A stretch of 41,523 bases of DNA from JALYTZ01 sp036559125 (GCA_036559125.1 DATBTT010000069.1:1-41523), one strand, 5' to 3'; shown: positions 7,345 to 16,345, counted from the first letter of the stretch. Notes: generated by a model not told the origin, from the letters alone. Numbers and translations: made by a program.

Positions 7345-8366
7345 AACTCGGCGTTCGCGTCGCGTGTGCGGTGGTGGCGTTCGCGCTGTCGGCCTGTTCG
7401 GGAAACTTTGCAACGGGTACCTCAGCGCCCGGAGGGCCCGGCCTGCCGCCATTCGGTCAATCGCCGGCCCCAATGCCCGATGCCAATGCATCGTTCTCGC
7501 CGGGACCAAACGCGGAATCGGTCGCCGCCAACGCCGGCGGGGATACGGCCAACGTCTCCCTTACCGACGCGACCGCGGGCTTGCAATGTCCGACCGTCAA
7601 CGGCTATAGCTGCCTGTTGCGTTTCAACGTGCCGGATGCGACGCCGTCGCCGTCGCCATCGCCATCGCCAAAAGGCAAAAAAAGTTCCAGGGCGCACGCA
7701 AAGCCCGTAGCCACTCCAACTCCAACTCCAACTCCTTCACCGTCACCCTCTCCGTCGCCAACGCCTTCGGCATCGCCCCCACCTGCGGCTAGTCCGCTCG
7801 CCGGACACGAGCCGGCCGGCGCCTCGTCGAGTCCCGCTCCGCGCTCCTCACCGTCGGGCCCGACCATGAGACTGAAAGTCGTACCGCAGCCGACCGACGC
7901 GCCCGCGCTGGTGCATGTCCCGGCCGGTTCTCTCGCTACGGTTGCGCTGATGGACGTCACACTCGTTCCGTCCACCGATTTCACCATCGACGGCAACGTC
8001 GTCGCGCAATTTACGATTCCCGCGGAGCAGCTCGCTCAGCGCGGTTTCGCAGTCCAACTCTTCGGCGTGCAAACGCATCACAAGAAAGCGCCAAGCTACC
8101 GCGCATTGTACACGTTTAACAAATCGTCGCTCCAAGGCAACACGCTGAGCTTCACCTTTAAACCGCCGAAGATCAAGGTCGTCAAAGGAACCACCTATCT
8201 ACTCGTCCTCTACGGCGACGACCACCCAGCCAAACCCTCAACGTCCCCCTCACCCAACGCATCCGGGTTACCAAGCGCGTCCCCATCGCCAACCCCATCC
8301 CCATCGCCCCCCGTCACCCTGAGCCTGTCGAAGGGCCGCCGCACAACCAGCATAGTCCTCGCCTAG
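7341..8366 (+). CDS. Pro/Ser/Thr-rich lipoprotein
   Basis: A 341-residue lipoprotein with signal MKLGVRVACAVVAFALSAC (lipobox LSAC). Low-complexity Pro-rich linkers (SPSPSP, TPTPTP around residues 95-165) separate two globular parts: residues 50-95, with 'CPTVNGYSCLLRFNV', and residues 170-295, with beta-strand-rich 'TIPAEQLAQRGFAVQLFG'. I do not recognise a family. The C-terminal end is notable: the dispersed repeat at 8313-8335 is translated as VTLSLSKG, and the protein stops 9 residues later. It overlaps thrS by 4 bp (ATGA) and the MFS gene by 1 bp (TAGTG), so the three are probably one transcript. Confidence 0.7.
   Translation: MKLGVRVACAVVAFALSACSGNFATGTSAPGGPGLPPFGQSPAPMPDANASFSPGPNAESVAANAGGDTANVSLTDATAGLQCPTVNGYSCLLRFNVPDATPSPSPSPSPKGKKSSRAHAKPVATPTPTPTPSPSPSPSPTPSASPPPAASPLAGHEPAGASSSPAPRSSPSGPTMRLKVVPQPTDAPALVHVPAGSLATVALMDVTLVPSTDFTIDGNVVAQFTIPAEQLAQRGFAVQLFGVQTHHKKAPSYRALYTFNKSSLQGNTLSFTFKPPKIKVVKGTTYLLVLYGDDHPAKPSTSPSPNASGLPSASPSPTPSPSPPVTLSLSKGRRTTSIVLA
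8313..8335 (+). repeat. Dispersed repeat, copy 1 (inside a CDS)
   Basis: Exact core GTCACCCTGAGCCTGTCGAA followed by GGG. It is translated in the frame V-T-L-S-L-S-K-G as part of the lipoprotein C-terminus. Confidence 0.9.
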
Positions 8367-9610
8367 TGACTCGCGATCAACGCAACACGTTCATCGCGAG
8401 TTTTCTCGGATGGACGCTCGACGCATTCGATTATTTTCTCGTTATCGTCGTGCTCTCGCACATTGCCGACAGCTTCAACGCGACGATCGTGCAAGTCTCG
8501 ATTGCGGTGACGCTGACGCTGGTCTTGCGTCCGGTCGGCGCGCTGATCTTCGGACGCATCGCCGACCGGTACGGCCGCCGAATACCGCTGATGATCGACG
8601 TCGGCATCTATTCGCTCATCGAACTGCTGACGGCGTTCTCGCCCAACCTTACGGTCTTCTTGGTTTTACGCGCCCTCTATGGTATCGCGATGGGCGGGGA
8701 ATGGGGCCTCGGCGCGGCGATGGCGATGGAAGCGCTCCCCCCGAAACGCCGCGGCTTGTTTTCCGGCATTCTACAAGAAGGTTATGCGGTCGGCCTACTG
8801 CTCGCCGGCCTCGCGCTCGAATTTCTGTACGTGCACGTCGGCTGGCGCGGAATGTTCGTTATCGGCGTCGCCCCGGCACTACTGATTCTCTACATCCGCT
8901 CGAACGTTCCCGAATCAGCGGTTTGGCAAGCCCAGCAAGCGCAAAACGCGTCGCGGCCGCCGGCCGTCAGGGCAACTCTCGCATCGACGTTGCGCTACGC
9001 GCCGCTTTTCGTCTACGCGGTGCTGTTCATGGCGGCGTTCAACTTCATGTCGCACGGCTCGCAAGATCTCTATCCGACGTTCCTGGCAAAGCAGCATCAT
9101 TTCGACCCGAGCCACGTCGGCTTGGTCAACACCATCACGGCCGTCGGAGCGATTGCCGGCGGGATCTTCTTCGGCTGGCTCTCACAACGCTTCGGGCGCC
9201 GCAACTCGATCTTGGTCTGCGCCGTGTTGGGTCTTGCGATCGTTCCGCTGTGGGCGCATGGCCAAACCATCGGCCTCCTCGCCCTCGGCGGGTTCCTGAT
9301 GCAATTCATGGTGCAGGGTGCATGGGGAATCATTCCCGCGCATCTCAACGAAATTTCGCCCGCGGCTGCGCGCGGGACGTTTCCGGGTTTCACGTATCAA
9401 ATCGGCAACTTAATCGCGTCGGGAACCGCCACGATTATCGCCGCGCTCGCGGCGAGCCGCGCGCTTCCCGGCGGCGGCGCCGATTACGGATCGGCTATGG
9501 GCTCGTTCATCCTGATCGTATTCGTCGCGGTAATCGTGATGACGGCAATCGGGTACTTCGTTACGCCCGAACATCGCGAAACGAACTTCGCGGAATTGTC
9601 ACCGGAGTAG
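8366..9610 (+). CDS. MFS transporter, SHS (lactate/sialate-type) family
   Basis: A 414-residue inner-membrane transporter with 12 predicted helices. The opening 'GWTLDAFDYFLV' is the hallmark of the SHS/NanT/Jen1 group, which moves small carboxylates such as lactate, pyruvate or sialic acid with protons. The MFS A-motif is seen as 'GRIADRYGRR' and its second-half copy as 'GWLSQRFGRR'. The start is GTG at 8366, overlapping the lipoprotein stop by 1 bp; no better start exists. It is the last gene of the thrS run and ends 6 bp from the convergent DUF6766 gene. The exact substrate is inference. Confidence 0.85.
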   Translation: MTRDQRNTFIASFLGWTLDAFDYFLVIVVLSHIADSFNATIVQVSIAVTLTLVLRPVGALIFGRIADRYGRRIPLMIDVGIYSLIELLTAFSPNLTVFLVLRALYGIAMGGEWGLGAAMAMEALPPKRRGLFSGILQEGYAVGLLLAGLALEFLYVHVGWRGMFVIGVAPALLILYIRSNVPESAVWQAQQAQNASRPPAVRATLASTLRYAPLFVYAVLFMAAFNFMSHGSQDLYPTFLAKQHHFDPSHVGLVNTITAVGAIAGGIFFGWLSQRFGRRNSILVCAVLGLAIVPLWAHGQTIGLLALGGFLMQFMVQGAWGIIPAHLNEISPAAARGTFPGFTYQIGNLIASGTATIIAALAASRALPGGGADYGSAMGSFILIVFVAVIVMTAIGYFVTPEHRETNFAELSPE

Positions 9611-9616
9611 CGCCGC

Positions 9617-10060
9617 TTATTTGCTCTCGGGCGAACCGCGCTCGATGAGGCCTTTCGTTAGATACACCAGACCGATCATCTGCACCCATTCCGAAAGCAC
9701 GTTCCCGGCAACCTGACCCCACTTCGAGTTGGTCTGCGAGTGGGCGAATAACGCGGCCCAGCCAATTCCGGTCAGCACGAGGAATATCGTCAGCGAATGC
9801 TCGTACAAGAGCCGGCGAATACCCCGCCTCTCGTCCTTGCAAGGACGGCTCTCCTTCGATCCGCGTTCGCGAAAATATTTCGTTGCGAGAATGATCACCA
9901 CCGATCCCGACCAATCCGCAATAGCGTTTCCAAAGAATGCCCCCAAATGCTTACTCGGATCGCTAAAGCAATACAAAATCAACCAAAGCGAAAAAATCCC
10001 GAGCACTACGATGCTCAAGGAATGCTCGCGCAAAAACTCGCGCACGTTATCGACTCGCAC
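9617..10060 (-). CDS. DUF6766-like membrane protein
   Basis: A 147-residue membrane protein with about four predicted helices arranged as two similar halves. Each half opens with an 'EHSL' motif (REHSLSIVVLGIFSLW and YEHSLTIFLVLTGIGW) and continues with a Trp-containing second helix (NAIADWSGSVVIILATKYF and NVLSEWVQMIGLVYLTKGL). This internal duplication and the FLREHSL start match the DUF6766 group as I recall it; function is unknown. The start is GTG at 10060, or GTG 15 bp downstream; neither has a clear ribosome site. It lies downstream of a strong hairpin (10116-10140). Confidence 0.7.
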   Translation of the reverse strand: MRVDNVREFLREHSLSIVVLGIFSLWLILYCFSDPSKHLGAFFGNAIADWSGSVVIILATKYFRERGSKESRPCKDERRGIRRLLYEHSLTIFLVLTGIGWAALFAHSQTNSKWGQVAGNVLSEWVQMIGLVYLTKGLIERGSPESK

Positions 10061-10115
10061 GGACCGAGCAAACGCTCATAGCTTTGCACGTACCCCAGCA
10101 CGCGGAGCAGCAAAC

Positions 10116-10140
10116 AACCGGCCGCTTTGGGCGGCCGGTT
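10116..10140 (-). terminator. Strong hairpin, probable terminator
   Basis: A perfect 10-bp stem, AACCGGCCGC with GCGGCCGGTT, has a 5-nt loop. On the minus strand it is followed by a short T-rich stretch (GTTTG). It lies 25 bp past the stop of the YflT-like gene. Confidence 0.6.
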
Positions 10141-10164
10141 CGGGCTAGTTTTTCGTGCGCAAAC

Positions 10165-10740
10165 CTATCGCGGCGGAACGTTGCGGACCGGTTGCGTCGA
10201 CTCGAACCCGCTAGCCCGTCCGGTATCGCTAGCGGTCTCGCCCGTCGTGGTACGCGAATCCAGCGCATTGCGGACCGCGCCTTCCTCGCCGGGTCGCGGA
10301 TTGACGCCGATGAGAATGCCGCCCCGATTGAGCCCTGCTTCGTACTCGTGCGCGCGTTCTTCCGGGATGCCTGCCCCAATCAACGCGCCGATGATTCCGC
10401 CCCCGAGACCGCCGGCTCCCAGCCCCGTTAGCACTGCGGCAAGCGGTCCTGCGACCAAGGGCGCGGCCAGTCCCCCGGTGCCGACGGTCGCAACGACGGC
10501 GCCCGTCGTCAGCAACCCCGCGGCAATGGCCGTCAGGCCTCCACCGATCACGCCGCCGATCACGGCGCCTTCGGCAGACTTCGTCCCGGTGTCATGAGCG
10601 AAATGCTTCTCGCGCGTCTTGTCGTTCATCATGACGCTGATGTCGTTATTGCCGTACCCGATTGCGTTCAAGCGCCCGACCGCATCTTCGGCGCCGCTAC
10701 GCTCGGGGTACATTTGCGTTTCCCAATTCTGTTTTGTCAT
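10165..10740 (-). CDS. YflT/general-stress-17M-like glycine-rich protein
   Basis: A 191-residue protein. The N-terminal 50 residues (ERSGAEDAVGRLNAIGYGNNDISVMM) match the heat-induced-stress YflT-type domain, as also seen in many 'general stress protein' genes. A hydrophobic Gly/Ala-rich middle (residues 55-130, with GGVIGGGLTAIAAG and GLGGGIIGALIGAG) resembles glycine-zipper segments that insert into or span membranes. It continues with 'GIPEERAHEYEAGLNRGGILIGV', typical of this protein type, and ends in a polar tail. ATG at 10740 has GGAGG four bases upstream, ruling out the longer frame. Its position after the STAS gene hints at a stress regulon (inference). Confidence 0.8.
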   Translation of the reverse strand: MTKQNWETQMYPERSGAEDAVGRLNAIGYGNNDISVMMNDKTREKHFAHDTGTKSAEGAVIGGVIGGGLTAIAAGLLTTGAVVATVGTGGLAAPLVAGPLAAVLTGLGAGGLGGGIIGALIGAGIPEERAHEYEAGLNRGGILIGVNPRPGEEGAVRNALDSRTTTGETASDTGRASGFESTQPVRNVPPR

Positions 10741-10815
10741 TATGCCTCCGTTACCCATATACCGACATCGGCGTCCGAACCAACGCAGCAAGCGATTCCC
10801 GCACCGGCAGGATGC

Positions 10816-11205
10816 TCACCCCGCCGTTTGCACGCAACGCAGATATCCCAAATTCCCCAACGCATCTTTCACGCTGCCATACATCTCAAACGTCCCGTCC
10901 AAACCGGTGACCTCGACCGCCCGGCGAACGGCTCGGGTACACCCGATGAGCCGGACCGCTCCGGGTCCGCGATTCCACGCCATGTGTTTTTTCAGCCGTA
11001 TCAAACAGGTGAGCGCCGACGAATCCGCGTACGCGACGTCGCGCATGTCGATCAATACGATGTCGGCATTTTTTATTTTTGATAATTGCTCGTTTAGTTC
11101 ATCGATCCGGGCGCAATCGTATTCACCCCAGAGCGAAACAAACCCAATGTCCGGTTGTCCGGTTCCCATCATGTTTTCGCCATTTCTTTTAGATGCGTAC
11201 ATCAT
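10816..11205 (-). CDS. STAS-domain anti-sigma factor antagonist
   Basis: A single-domain STAS protein (up to 129 residues) of the SpoIIAA/RsbV type. In partner switching such proteins bind an RsbW/SpoIIAB-type kinase and release its sigma factor; phosphorylation of a conserved Ser blocks this. That motif is present as 'YADSSAL' (S62). The fold opens with 'GFVSLWGEYD' and 'DIVLIDMRDV'. The start is uncertain: ATG 11205 has no ribosome site, and ATG 11172 or 11169 would shorten the protein by 11-12 residues; a TATGAT -10-like element overlaps 11205. Possible partners are the HATPase proteins encoded at 16346 and 19135. Confidence 0.85.
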   Translation of the reverse strand: MMYASKRNGENMMGTGQPDIGFVSLWGEYDCARIDELNEQLSKIKNADIVLIDMRDVAYADSSALTCLIRLKKHMAWNRGPGAVRLIGCTRAVRRAVEVTGLDGTFEMYGSVKDALGNLGYLRCVQTAG

Positions 11206-11251
11206 ACCACACAGAAGCGCTGCCTTCAGGAACCTACGTTACGCTCTACGT

Positions 11252-12568
11252 TCATTTCGCGATAGCCTCCAACTCTTGCCCCGCAGGAATCTTGCGCAGC
11301 ATGATCGTGAAATACATTCCCAGCGACAGCCCAGCCGCAACGATGTACCAGGTTAATTGCGGCGAGTGCCCGATCAATGCCGTCCAAATGCCGGCGCCGA
11401 CCAGAAACCCGATGATTTGCACGGCATCCAGCGCTCCCGTCGCCGTCCCGCGGTAGCGCGTCGGAAAGCTCTCCGCGTTGTACGCGTATGCAACGCCGCT
11501 CCAAAAGCCGTTGGTCATCTGGTAGATGAAGAAATATACGAAGTACACCCAAAACTGGTCGTGAACGTAAAGAAAGACGATCGAAAGCGGCGCGACCAGC
11601 CCTCCGGCTACGATAAGCATGTACACGCGCGGTATTCGCTGTCCCATCCACCCGGCCAGAATGTACACGAAGAACCCAATGGCCGCTGTAGCGAGCAACA
11701 TCTCCGCAACCGAAATGATGGAATACTTGTGAAAGGTCACCAACCAGTACACGATGTACGCGTTAGTAGCCGTGTACGAGCAACCGTAGAAAAACCAGAC
11801 CAGTGACAAGACGATGAATTGACGCCGGTTTTCGGGCGACGACGTGAAGAGCTGCGAGATCGAGGGTCGATGAACTTGCGCCGTGTCGATGTCGTACTCT
11901 TTTTTCAGCTTTTCGGCCTTCGGTTTGTCGCCGTCGTTCAGCGCGTGCCGCACGTCGTTGAGATGCAGCCAGCGGCGCGGTTCCTTGATCCAGATTCGCG
12001 CGACCGCGACAACAATCAGCGGTGGTACGCTGAAAAGAAACAACACGCGCCAGCCCCAGTGAATGCCGCCGATATACGCAAGCGCCGCACCGACGACGCC
12101 GAGCGGCCACCCCGCCTGCACGATCGAATACAGAAACGCGCGGTTCTTCGCCGGAAGCTCCTCGTTGACGATCGTTACGGATATAGCTAGCTCCGAGTAG
12201 GCGAACAGGTCCGCGAGCGCCCGAATCGTCGAAAGCTCCCAAAAGTTCTGCACGAAATACGTAAGCCCGGTGAAGATCGTCGCACCGGCGAGCGCGACCA
12301 ACCATGCCAAACGCCGCCCCCGCTTGTCCATCATCATGCCGAAGTACAGGCTGCCCACGAACTCGCCGGCGTAAATGCAAAACCCCACCAGACCGACCTC
12401 GGTCGCGGGCAATTTCAAAGTTTTGGCGATGTTTGAAATCGTCAACACGTAAATATTGAAATCGAACGACGCGAGCGCCCAGCCGAACAGCGCGACGGCC
12501 ATGAGATAGACCAAATATCGCTTGGATTTCATTCCGCCGAACGGGCCGGAATCGCCGTCTTGCGTCAT
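11252..12568 (-). CDS. MFS transporter (aromatic acid/sugar porter-like)
   Basis: A 438-residue inner-membrane transporter with 12 predicted helices. The opening 'ALFGWALASFDFNIYVLTIS' and the motif 'GMMMDKRGRR' are typical of the metabolite:H+ symporter groups. A cytoplasmic central loop lies near residues 200-250 (EKLKKEYDIDTAQV), and the second half contains 'AESFPTRYRGTATGALDAVQ', a strong MFS signature of the sugar-porter/AAHS clade. ATG at 12568 has GAGGA nine bases upstream. It lies 18 bp downstream of the outer-membrane barrel gene and in the same direction as the cyclase gene, so import, outer-membrane passage and hydrolysis of one compound may be linked (inference). Confidence 0.85.
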   Translation of the reverse strand: MTQDGDSGPFGGMKSKRYLVYLMAVALFGWALASFDFNIYVLTISNIAKTLKLPATEVGLVGFCIYAGEFVGSLYFGMMMDKRGRRLAWLVALAGATIFTGLTYFVQNFWELSTIRALADLFAYSELAISVTIVNEELPAKNRAFLYSIVQAGWPLGVVGAALAYIGGIHWGWRVLFLFSVPPLIVVAVARIWIKEPRRWLHLNDVRHALNDGDKPKAEKLKKEYDIDTAQVHRPSISQLFTSSPENRRQFIVLSLVWFFYGCSYTATNAYIVYWLVTFHKYSIISVAEMLLATAAIGFFVYILAGWMGQRIPRVYMLIVAGGLVAPLSIVFLYVHDQFWVYFVYFFIYQMTNGFWSGVAYAYNAESFPTRYRGTATGALDAVQIIGFLVGAGIWTALIGHSPQLTWYIVAAGLSLGMYFTIMLRKIPAGQELEAIAK

Positions 12569-12586
12569 TGTAAAGCGTCCTCACTC

Positions 12587-13456
12587 CTAGAAGGGAATCG
12601 TAACATCGGCGGTCAGCACGATCTTGGCTCGATGGATCGCGTTGGGCGAAGCAAATGGGTACCCTTGCTCGTGCTGCGTCAGGTTCTCGAAAAGCATCGT
12701 GTATCGCAGGTTTGGAGAGAACGTCTTTTCGAGACCGACGTTCACGTACGGGTAGTAGAGCGGAATCGGCTGATAGTCGAAATAATCGCTGTCGACGCCC
12801 GCTTCCGCGAGCAATCGCAATCCGCTCGAACCGATGGGCGCGCGCATCTCGATCGACGTGCGGTAAATCGGGAGGTTGCCTTTATAATCGGCATATGTGT
12901 AGCCGGGCGCGTTGGCCGACAGAAACGCCGCGGATTGCTTGTGATTGACGCTACGCATACCCAGCAGTTTAAAAACGAAGAGACTCTTCTTTCCGGTAAC
13001 CGGACCGAAGTCGTCTTCGATGCCCACATACGCCAGGTGCTCCTCGATTTGATCGTACGGACAACAGGCACGATGCCGTTGCAGATACCCGGCGCTCCAC
13101 GTTACCGCTCCGCTCGAGTAGGCTACGCTCGCATCGTTGGCGTCGCCGTGATACGCGCCGGGATACACATACGTGCCGTGTGCGTCGGTGACGCGGCCGA
13201 GCGTTTCGTCAATATTGGTGTGCGCAAACGTGAACGTCAACTTATCCCCTAGCGGAACGGTAAGTTTGAACGGAACGCGCGTATCGCCGTTGGTGAGCGG
13301 CACCCCGCCCGGCTTCCCTTTTTCGTCGGCGCCGGCTGCAAACGTCGATTGCGACTGGATATCGATCGTGGCCTTTTTGCCTTGAGCGGCGCGCGCGGCG
13401 GCCGGCGCACAACTCATTGCAGCCGCCAGCACGATTACCGCAATGGTGCTACGCAA
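12587..13456 (-). CDS. Putative outer-membrane beta-barrel protein
   Basis: A 289-residue secreted protein. The signal peptide is RSTIAVIVLAAAMSCAPAAARA. The mature chain has alternating hydrophobic/polar strands (KLTFTFAHTN, LRYTMLFENLTQ, AKIVLTADVTIPF) and ends in Phe, the usual C-terminal signature for Bam-dependent barrels. No named family is certain. The start is probably TTG at 13456, giving a clean signal peptide and overlapping the cyclase stop by 8 bp; the longer frame is a shadow of the cyclase gene. Its place between the cyclase and MFS genes suggests a porin-like path for their substrate. Confidence 0.65.
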   Translation of the reverse strand: MRSTIAVIVLAAAMSCAPAAARAAQGKKATIDIQSQSTFAAGADEKGKPGGVPLTNGDTRVPFKLTVPLGDKLTFTFAHTNIDETLGRVTDAHGTYVYPGAYHGDANDASVAYSSGAVTWSAGYLQRHRACCPYDQIEEHLAYVGIEDDFGPVTGKKSLFVFKLLGMRSVNHKQSAAFLSANAPGYTYADYKGNLPIYRTSIEMRAPIGSSGLRLLAEAGVDSDYFDYQPIPLYYPYVNVGLEKTFSPNLRYTMLFENLTQHEQGYPFASPNAIHRAKIVLTADVTIPF

Positions 13457-14117
13457 CGTCCCAAGCCACGGGACGTACCCATGCGGCCCCCGCGCCTTTG
13501 AGCAGGATCGGGAACGCGCACAAAAAGTAACCCTTACCCGGCACGAGTTCGTCTGGGATGCGCATGTCCTCGATGATGAATTTGCCGGCGGCGAGCAGCG
13601 GAATGTGCGGAGCGCGACTGCGCGCGTAGTCACCGATCCCGCCGATGCTCAACCCGTCGGTACCGACGCCCCGGACGTCGCGCGAAACCAAATACGCGGC
13701 GGCCGACTGATCGAGATAGGGCCATTTTTTGAGATATTCCTCCGAAAGCGCGCGCCGCGAACCCCACCCCGTCTTGATCAGTACGATCTCGTCGGCTACG
13801 ATCGTATCGCCGAAACGCTCTAAATCCGCGGCCGAAATCACGCAGGCCGGCCCCTTGTCCGTTAGATCCAGAATCACTGCCGGCCCCATGAACCGCTCGA
13901 GTGGCATGCGATCGATCGTAGCGCCGTCTTGCATGAAATGAAACGGTACGTCGATATGCGTTCCGCTGTGCGTGGTCAACTCCACGCGCTCCGCGTTAAA
14001 TCCGTTGAAACCGATCGTGTATCGCAGATTCATAACCGTCGGCTCGTATTCGGGCCACTGGGGCGAATTGTGAAACGTCGGTTGGCTAAGGTCGTATAAT
14101 GTCGGCGGGATTCGCAT
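13449..14117 (-). CDS. Cyclase-family (kynurenine formamidase-like) metal hydrolase
   Basis: A 222-residue enzyme of the 'putative cyclase' family, which includes arylformamidases, isatin hydrolases and polyketide cyclases. The metal-binding signature is present as 'THSGTHIDVPFHF' (His, His, Asp, His) near residues 49-60. A second conserved part reads 'ADEIVLIKTGWGS', and 'GVGTDGLSIGG' holds the later conserved Asp. Such enzymes hydrolyse amide-like bonds using Mn or Zn in the cytoplasm. ATG 14117 is preceded by GAGGAGG at about 10 bp. It leads an operon with the barrel and MFS genes. A homologue lies at 24434-25108. Confidence 0.85.
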   Translation of the reverse strand: MRIPPTLYDLSQPTFHNSPQWPEYEPTVMNLRYTIGFNGFNAERVELTTHSGTHIDVPFHFMQDGATIDRMPLERFMGPAVILDLTDKGPACVISAADLERFGDTIVADEIVLIKTGWGSRRALSEEYLKKWPYLDQSAAAYLVSRDVRGVGTDGLSIGGIGDYARSRAPHIPLLAAGKFIIEDMRIPDELVPGKGYFLCAFPILLKGAGAAWVRPVAWDVA

Positions 14118-14241
14118 AGACGGGCTGCCTCCTCGGAACAATACGTACCCAATGCTGAAAAATCGCACGTTACGTTGCGTTGCGTTACTTTCGCAGTGGG
14201 AACGAGGGCGAGCAGGCTAACGCCATCCGCTTCTAGCGCAA

Positions 14242-14976
14242 CTATCCTCCCTGCGCCGCTTTTCTTTCACCGGAATCGGGCTCGCCGAATAATAACCGGG
14301 CTGCAAAAGCCGCCGCTGCCGCGCCGGCGAACGGGCCCGCCACGTAAATCCACGTTTGATCGATCGCGCCTCCTAGAATCTGCGGAGCGATGGAGCGTGC
14401 CGGGTTCATGGATGCACCGCTGATCGGGCCCGCGAAAAACCCGCACGCTGCTATCGTCAGGCCAATTGCAACGGCACCTTGTTTTCCGATAATTGCCTGT
14501 TCCTCCGCGCATCCAAAGATAACGAGCATTACCAGAAACGTGAGGATGATCTCCGTAATGGTGGCTTGGATGTATGTGAACCTGGACCCGACGTGACTTG
14601 CGCCCAGAAGAAGTAGCGACCCGAAAAGAACGCGCGTTAAAGCAGCCGCGCCGAATGCGCCGAGGAACTGCGCCGCCCAATACCAGCACAAGAGTTTTAC
14701 CGACATCGCACGGCGCACGGCGAATCCTAGGCTTACAGCCGGGTTGATATGTGCCCCGGACACGGCCGACAAGGCGTAAATAAGAGCGATCGTTATGAAG
14801 CCGCGCGCGAGCCATCGCGAGACATAGTCAACGTGCTCTCCCGTGTAGTATCCAATGTCGACGACCGTCGGCACTAGGGTGACAAAAAACGTGCCGATAA
14901 GTTCCGCGCTTACCTTTTGGCGCAGCGATGGTTTGGCGACGTGCGAGCTGCTTCTCGGGATCACCACGTTTCTCAC
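14242..14976 (-). CDS. Aquaporin / glycerol-facilitator family channel
   Basis: A 244-residue MIP-family channel with six predicted helices. Both pore motifs are complete: 'SGAHINPAV' in the first half and 'SGASMNPARS' in the second, giving the two NPA boxes and the conserved Arg. It passes water or small neutral solutes through the inner membrane; the selectivity residues are not clear enough to decide between them. The start is GTG at 14976 without an obvious ribosome site, and a shorter start is possible. It is divergently arranged from the DUF2249/Crp regulator gene. Confidence 0.9.
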   Translation of the reverse strand: MRNVVIPRSSSHVAKPSLRQKVSAELIGTFFVTLVPTVVDIGYYTGEHVDYVSRWLARGFITIALIYALSAVSGAHINPAVSLGFAVRRAMSVKLLCWYWAAQFLGAFGAAALTRVLFGSLLLLGASHVGSRFTYIQATITEIILTFLVMLVIFGCAEEQAIIGKQGAVAIGLTIAACGFFAGPISGASMNPARSIAPQILGGAIDQTWIYVAGPFAGAAAAAFAARLLFGEPDSGERKAAQGG

Positions 14977-15161
14977 AATTCGTAGATGGGCGGCCGCAAT
15001 TCAATAACTCTTGCCCAAAGTTTTTGCGATCGATAACTCAGCCGTTTGCTCTCCGGGAAAGACCGCCCGACAAAGCAAGCTAACGCTCCCCGTGCGTTTA
15101 TTCGCGGCGTACATTGGAAAAAGCAAATAATGGTTTACTTTCGCACGGACAGGAGAGTTAT

Positions 15162-16316
15162 GTGACCGTCGACTTGGCGGATGCTCCGCTCGACAACTAT
15201 GTGCCGCTTCTTCTTGATGCCCTGACGCACGGCAATTTTGAGGACTTCATTGAATTTGAGACCGGCGACGATCCTCGCGCCTTGTTGCGCATTTTAGAGC
15301 GCATGAGTCGAGACCGACTGCGCGCGTCGAGCTGTCGAGTCGGTGCCGATTCGTGGCTCGTTAGACTCCGGCGTGAAGAGGCTAGGGTCCAGCCGGCGCC
15401 CCCCGCATTCCTGCGTAATAGCATCTTTCAAAGCCTGGATAGCGAAGCCCGCGAACTCCTGGCACATTCCGCACGCGAGTGCGGCGGCCGCCGTAATGAG
15501 GTCGTCGTAGGCGCCGACGATCGCTTCGATTACGTTGGAATCGTGCGCGAGGGCATGCTGGCGATCGTAACGGAGTCTTCGAGCCGGACGCGTCTGTTCG
15601 CGGAGCTGTTCCCCGGTGATGCGTTCGGTGAAATCGCGTTTCTCGACCGCGGACGAATGATCGGCAACATCGTCGTGTGGTCAAAAACCGCGCGCTACAC
15701 GCTGCTACCATGCGCGACGCTCAAAGACCTGACGACGCGCTTCCCCGAGTTTGCGCGGGATTTTAGCGTGCTCTGCGCGCAACGGACGCGCACGCTTGCC
15801 GACATCGTAGGCTCCCAGACCACCGATTCGGTCATGTGTAGAGTTGCGTGCGCGCTTTTACCGTATGCGGTTCCAGCGGCCAAGCTCGTTCCCGCTTTAC
15901 CGCCGCTGGAAAGTTTGACGCTCTCGCACATCGCCATTGCAGCCGGTACGGTTAAAGAAGTTGTTTCGCGCACCGTTGCCGAGCTCGAATCGCAAGGAGC
16001 GGTGGCCCGTCGACGCGGCCATATCGTCGAACTCAACCGCGCGAAACTCCTGGCCGCAAGGAAAGCAGTCGTTCCGCGGAACATAGCAATCGCCGAATCG
16101 GCGCCCGAGCCGCATAAGATCGATGTTCCGAAACGTCTCACATACGATGAAATGTCACGCGCCGAGCGGGCGTACCGCGCGCCTGCGAGCGCGTACGTCA
16201 GCATCAATGCGCTTCTCGACGCAATCGAGCGCAAAAACGATCCGACGATCGACAATCTGCGCCGCCTCGGTATTCGGAAAGAAGATCTGCCGCCAGAACG
16301 GCCATGGCACGACTAG
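15162..16316 (+). CDS. Crp/Fnr-type regulator with N-terminal DUF2249-like domain
   Basis: A 384-residue protein with an unusual build. Residues 1-75 (PLDNYVPLLLDALTHGNF, GDDPRALLRILERM, GADSWLVRLRR) follow the pattern of a small TusA/DUF2249 alpha/beta domain. Residues about 90-210 form a cyclic-nucleotide-binding-like beta roll with 'LFPGDAFGEIAFLD'. Residues 250-290 form the winged-helix HTH_Crp (LTLSHIAIAAGTVKEVVSRT). A charged extension of about 75 residues follows. GTG 15162 is chosen because AGGAG lies six bases upstream; the longer frame starts at TTG 15114. Probably a transcription factor sensing a small ligand or redox state. It converges on a HATPase gene. Confidence 0.75.
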   Translation: MTVDLADAPLDNYVPLLLDALTHGNFEDFIEFETGDDPRALLRILERMSRDRLRASSCRVGADSWLVRLRREEARVQPAPPAFLRNSIFQSLDSEARELLAHSARECGGRRNEVVVGADDRFDYVGIVREGMLAIVTESSSRTRLFAELFPGDAFGEIAFLDRGRMIGNIVVWSKTARYTLLPCATLKDLTTRFPEFARDFSVLCAQRTRTLADIVGSQTTDSVMCRVACALLPYAVPAAKLVPALPPLESLTLSHIAIAAGTVKEVVSRTVAELESQGAVARRRGHIVELNRAKLLAARKAVVPRNIAIAESAPEPHKIDVPKRLTYDEMSRAERAYRAPASAYVSINALLDAIERKNDPTIDNLRRLGIRKEDLPPERPWHD

Positions 16317-16345
16317 TGGGTCGAAAACGCCACGCGGACAAATGA

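Noticed and set aside
7700..7800. Short tandem repeats (CCAACT, CGTCGC, CATCGC) as a possible mobile or regulatory element
   Set aside because: They are the low-complexity Pro/Ser/Thr linker coding region of a lipoprotein, a normal feature of surface lipoproteins.
16317..16345. Repeated GACTAGT near 16312 and 16342 as an attachment site
   Set aside because: The 7-bp repeat is short, with no recombinase or tRNA nearby; chance occurrence is enough.
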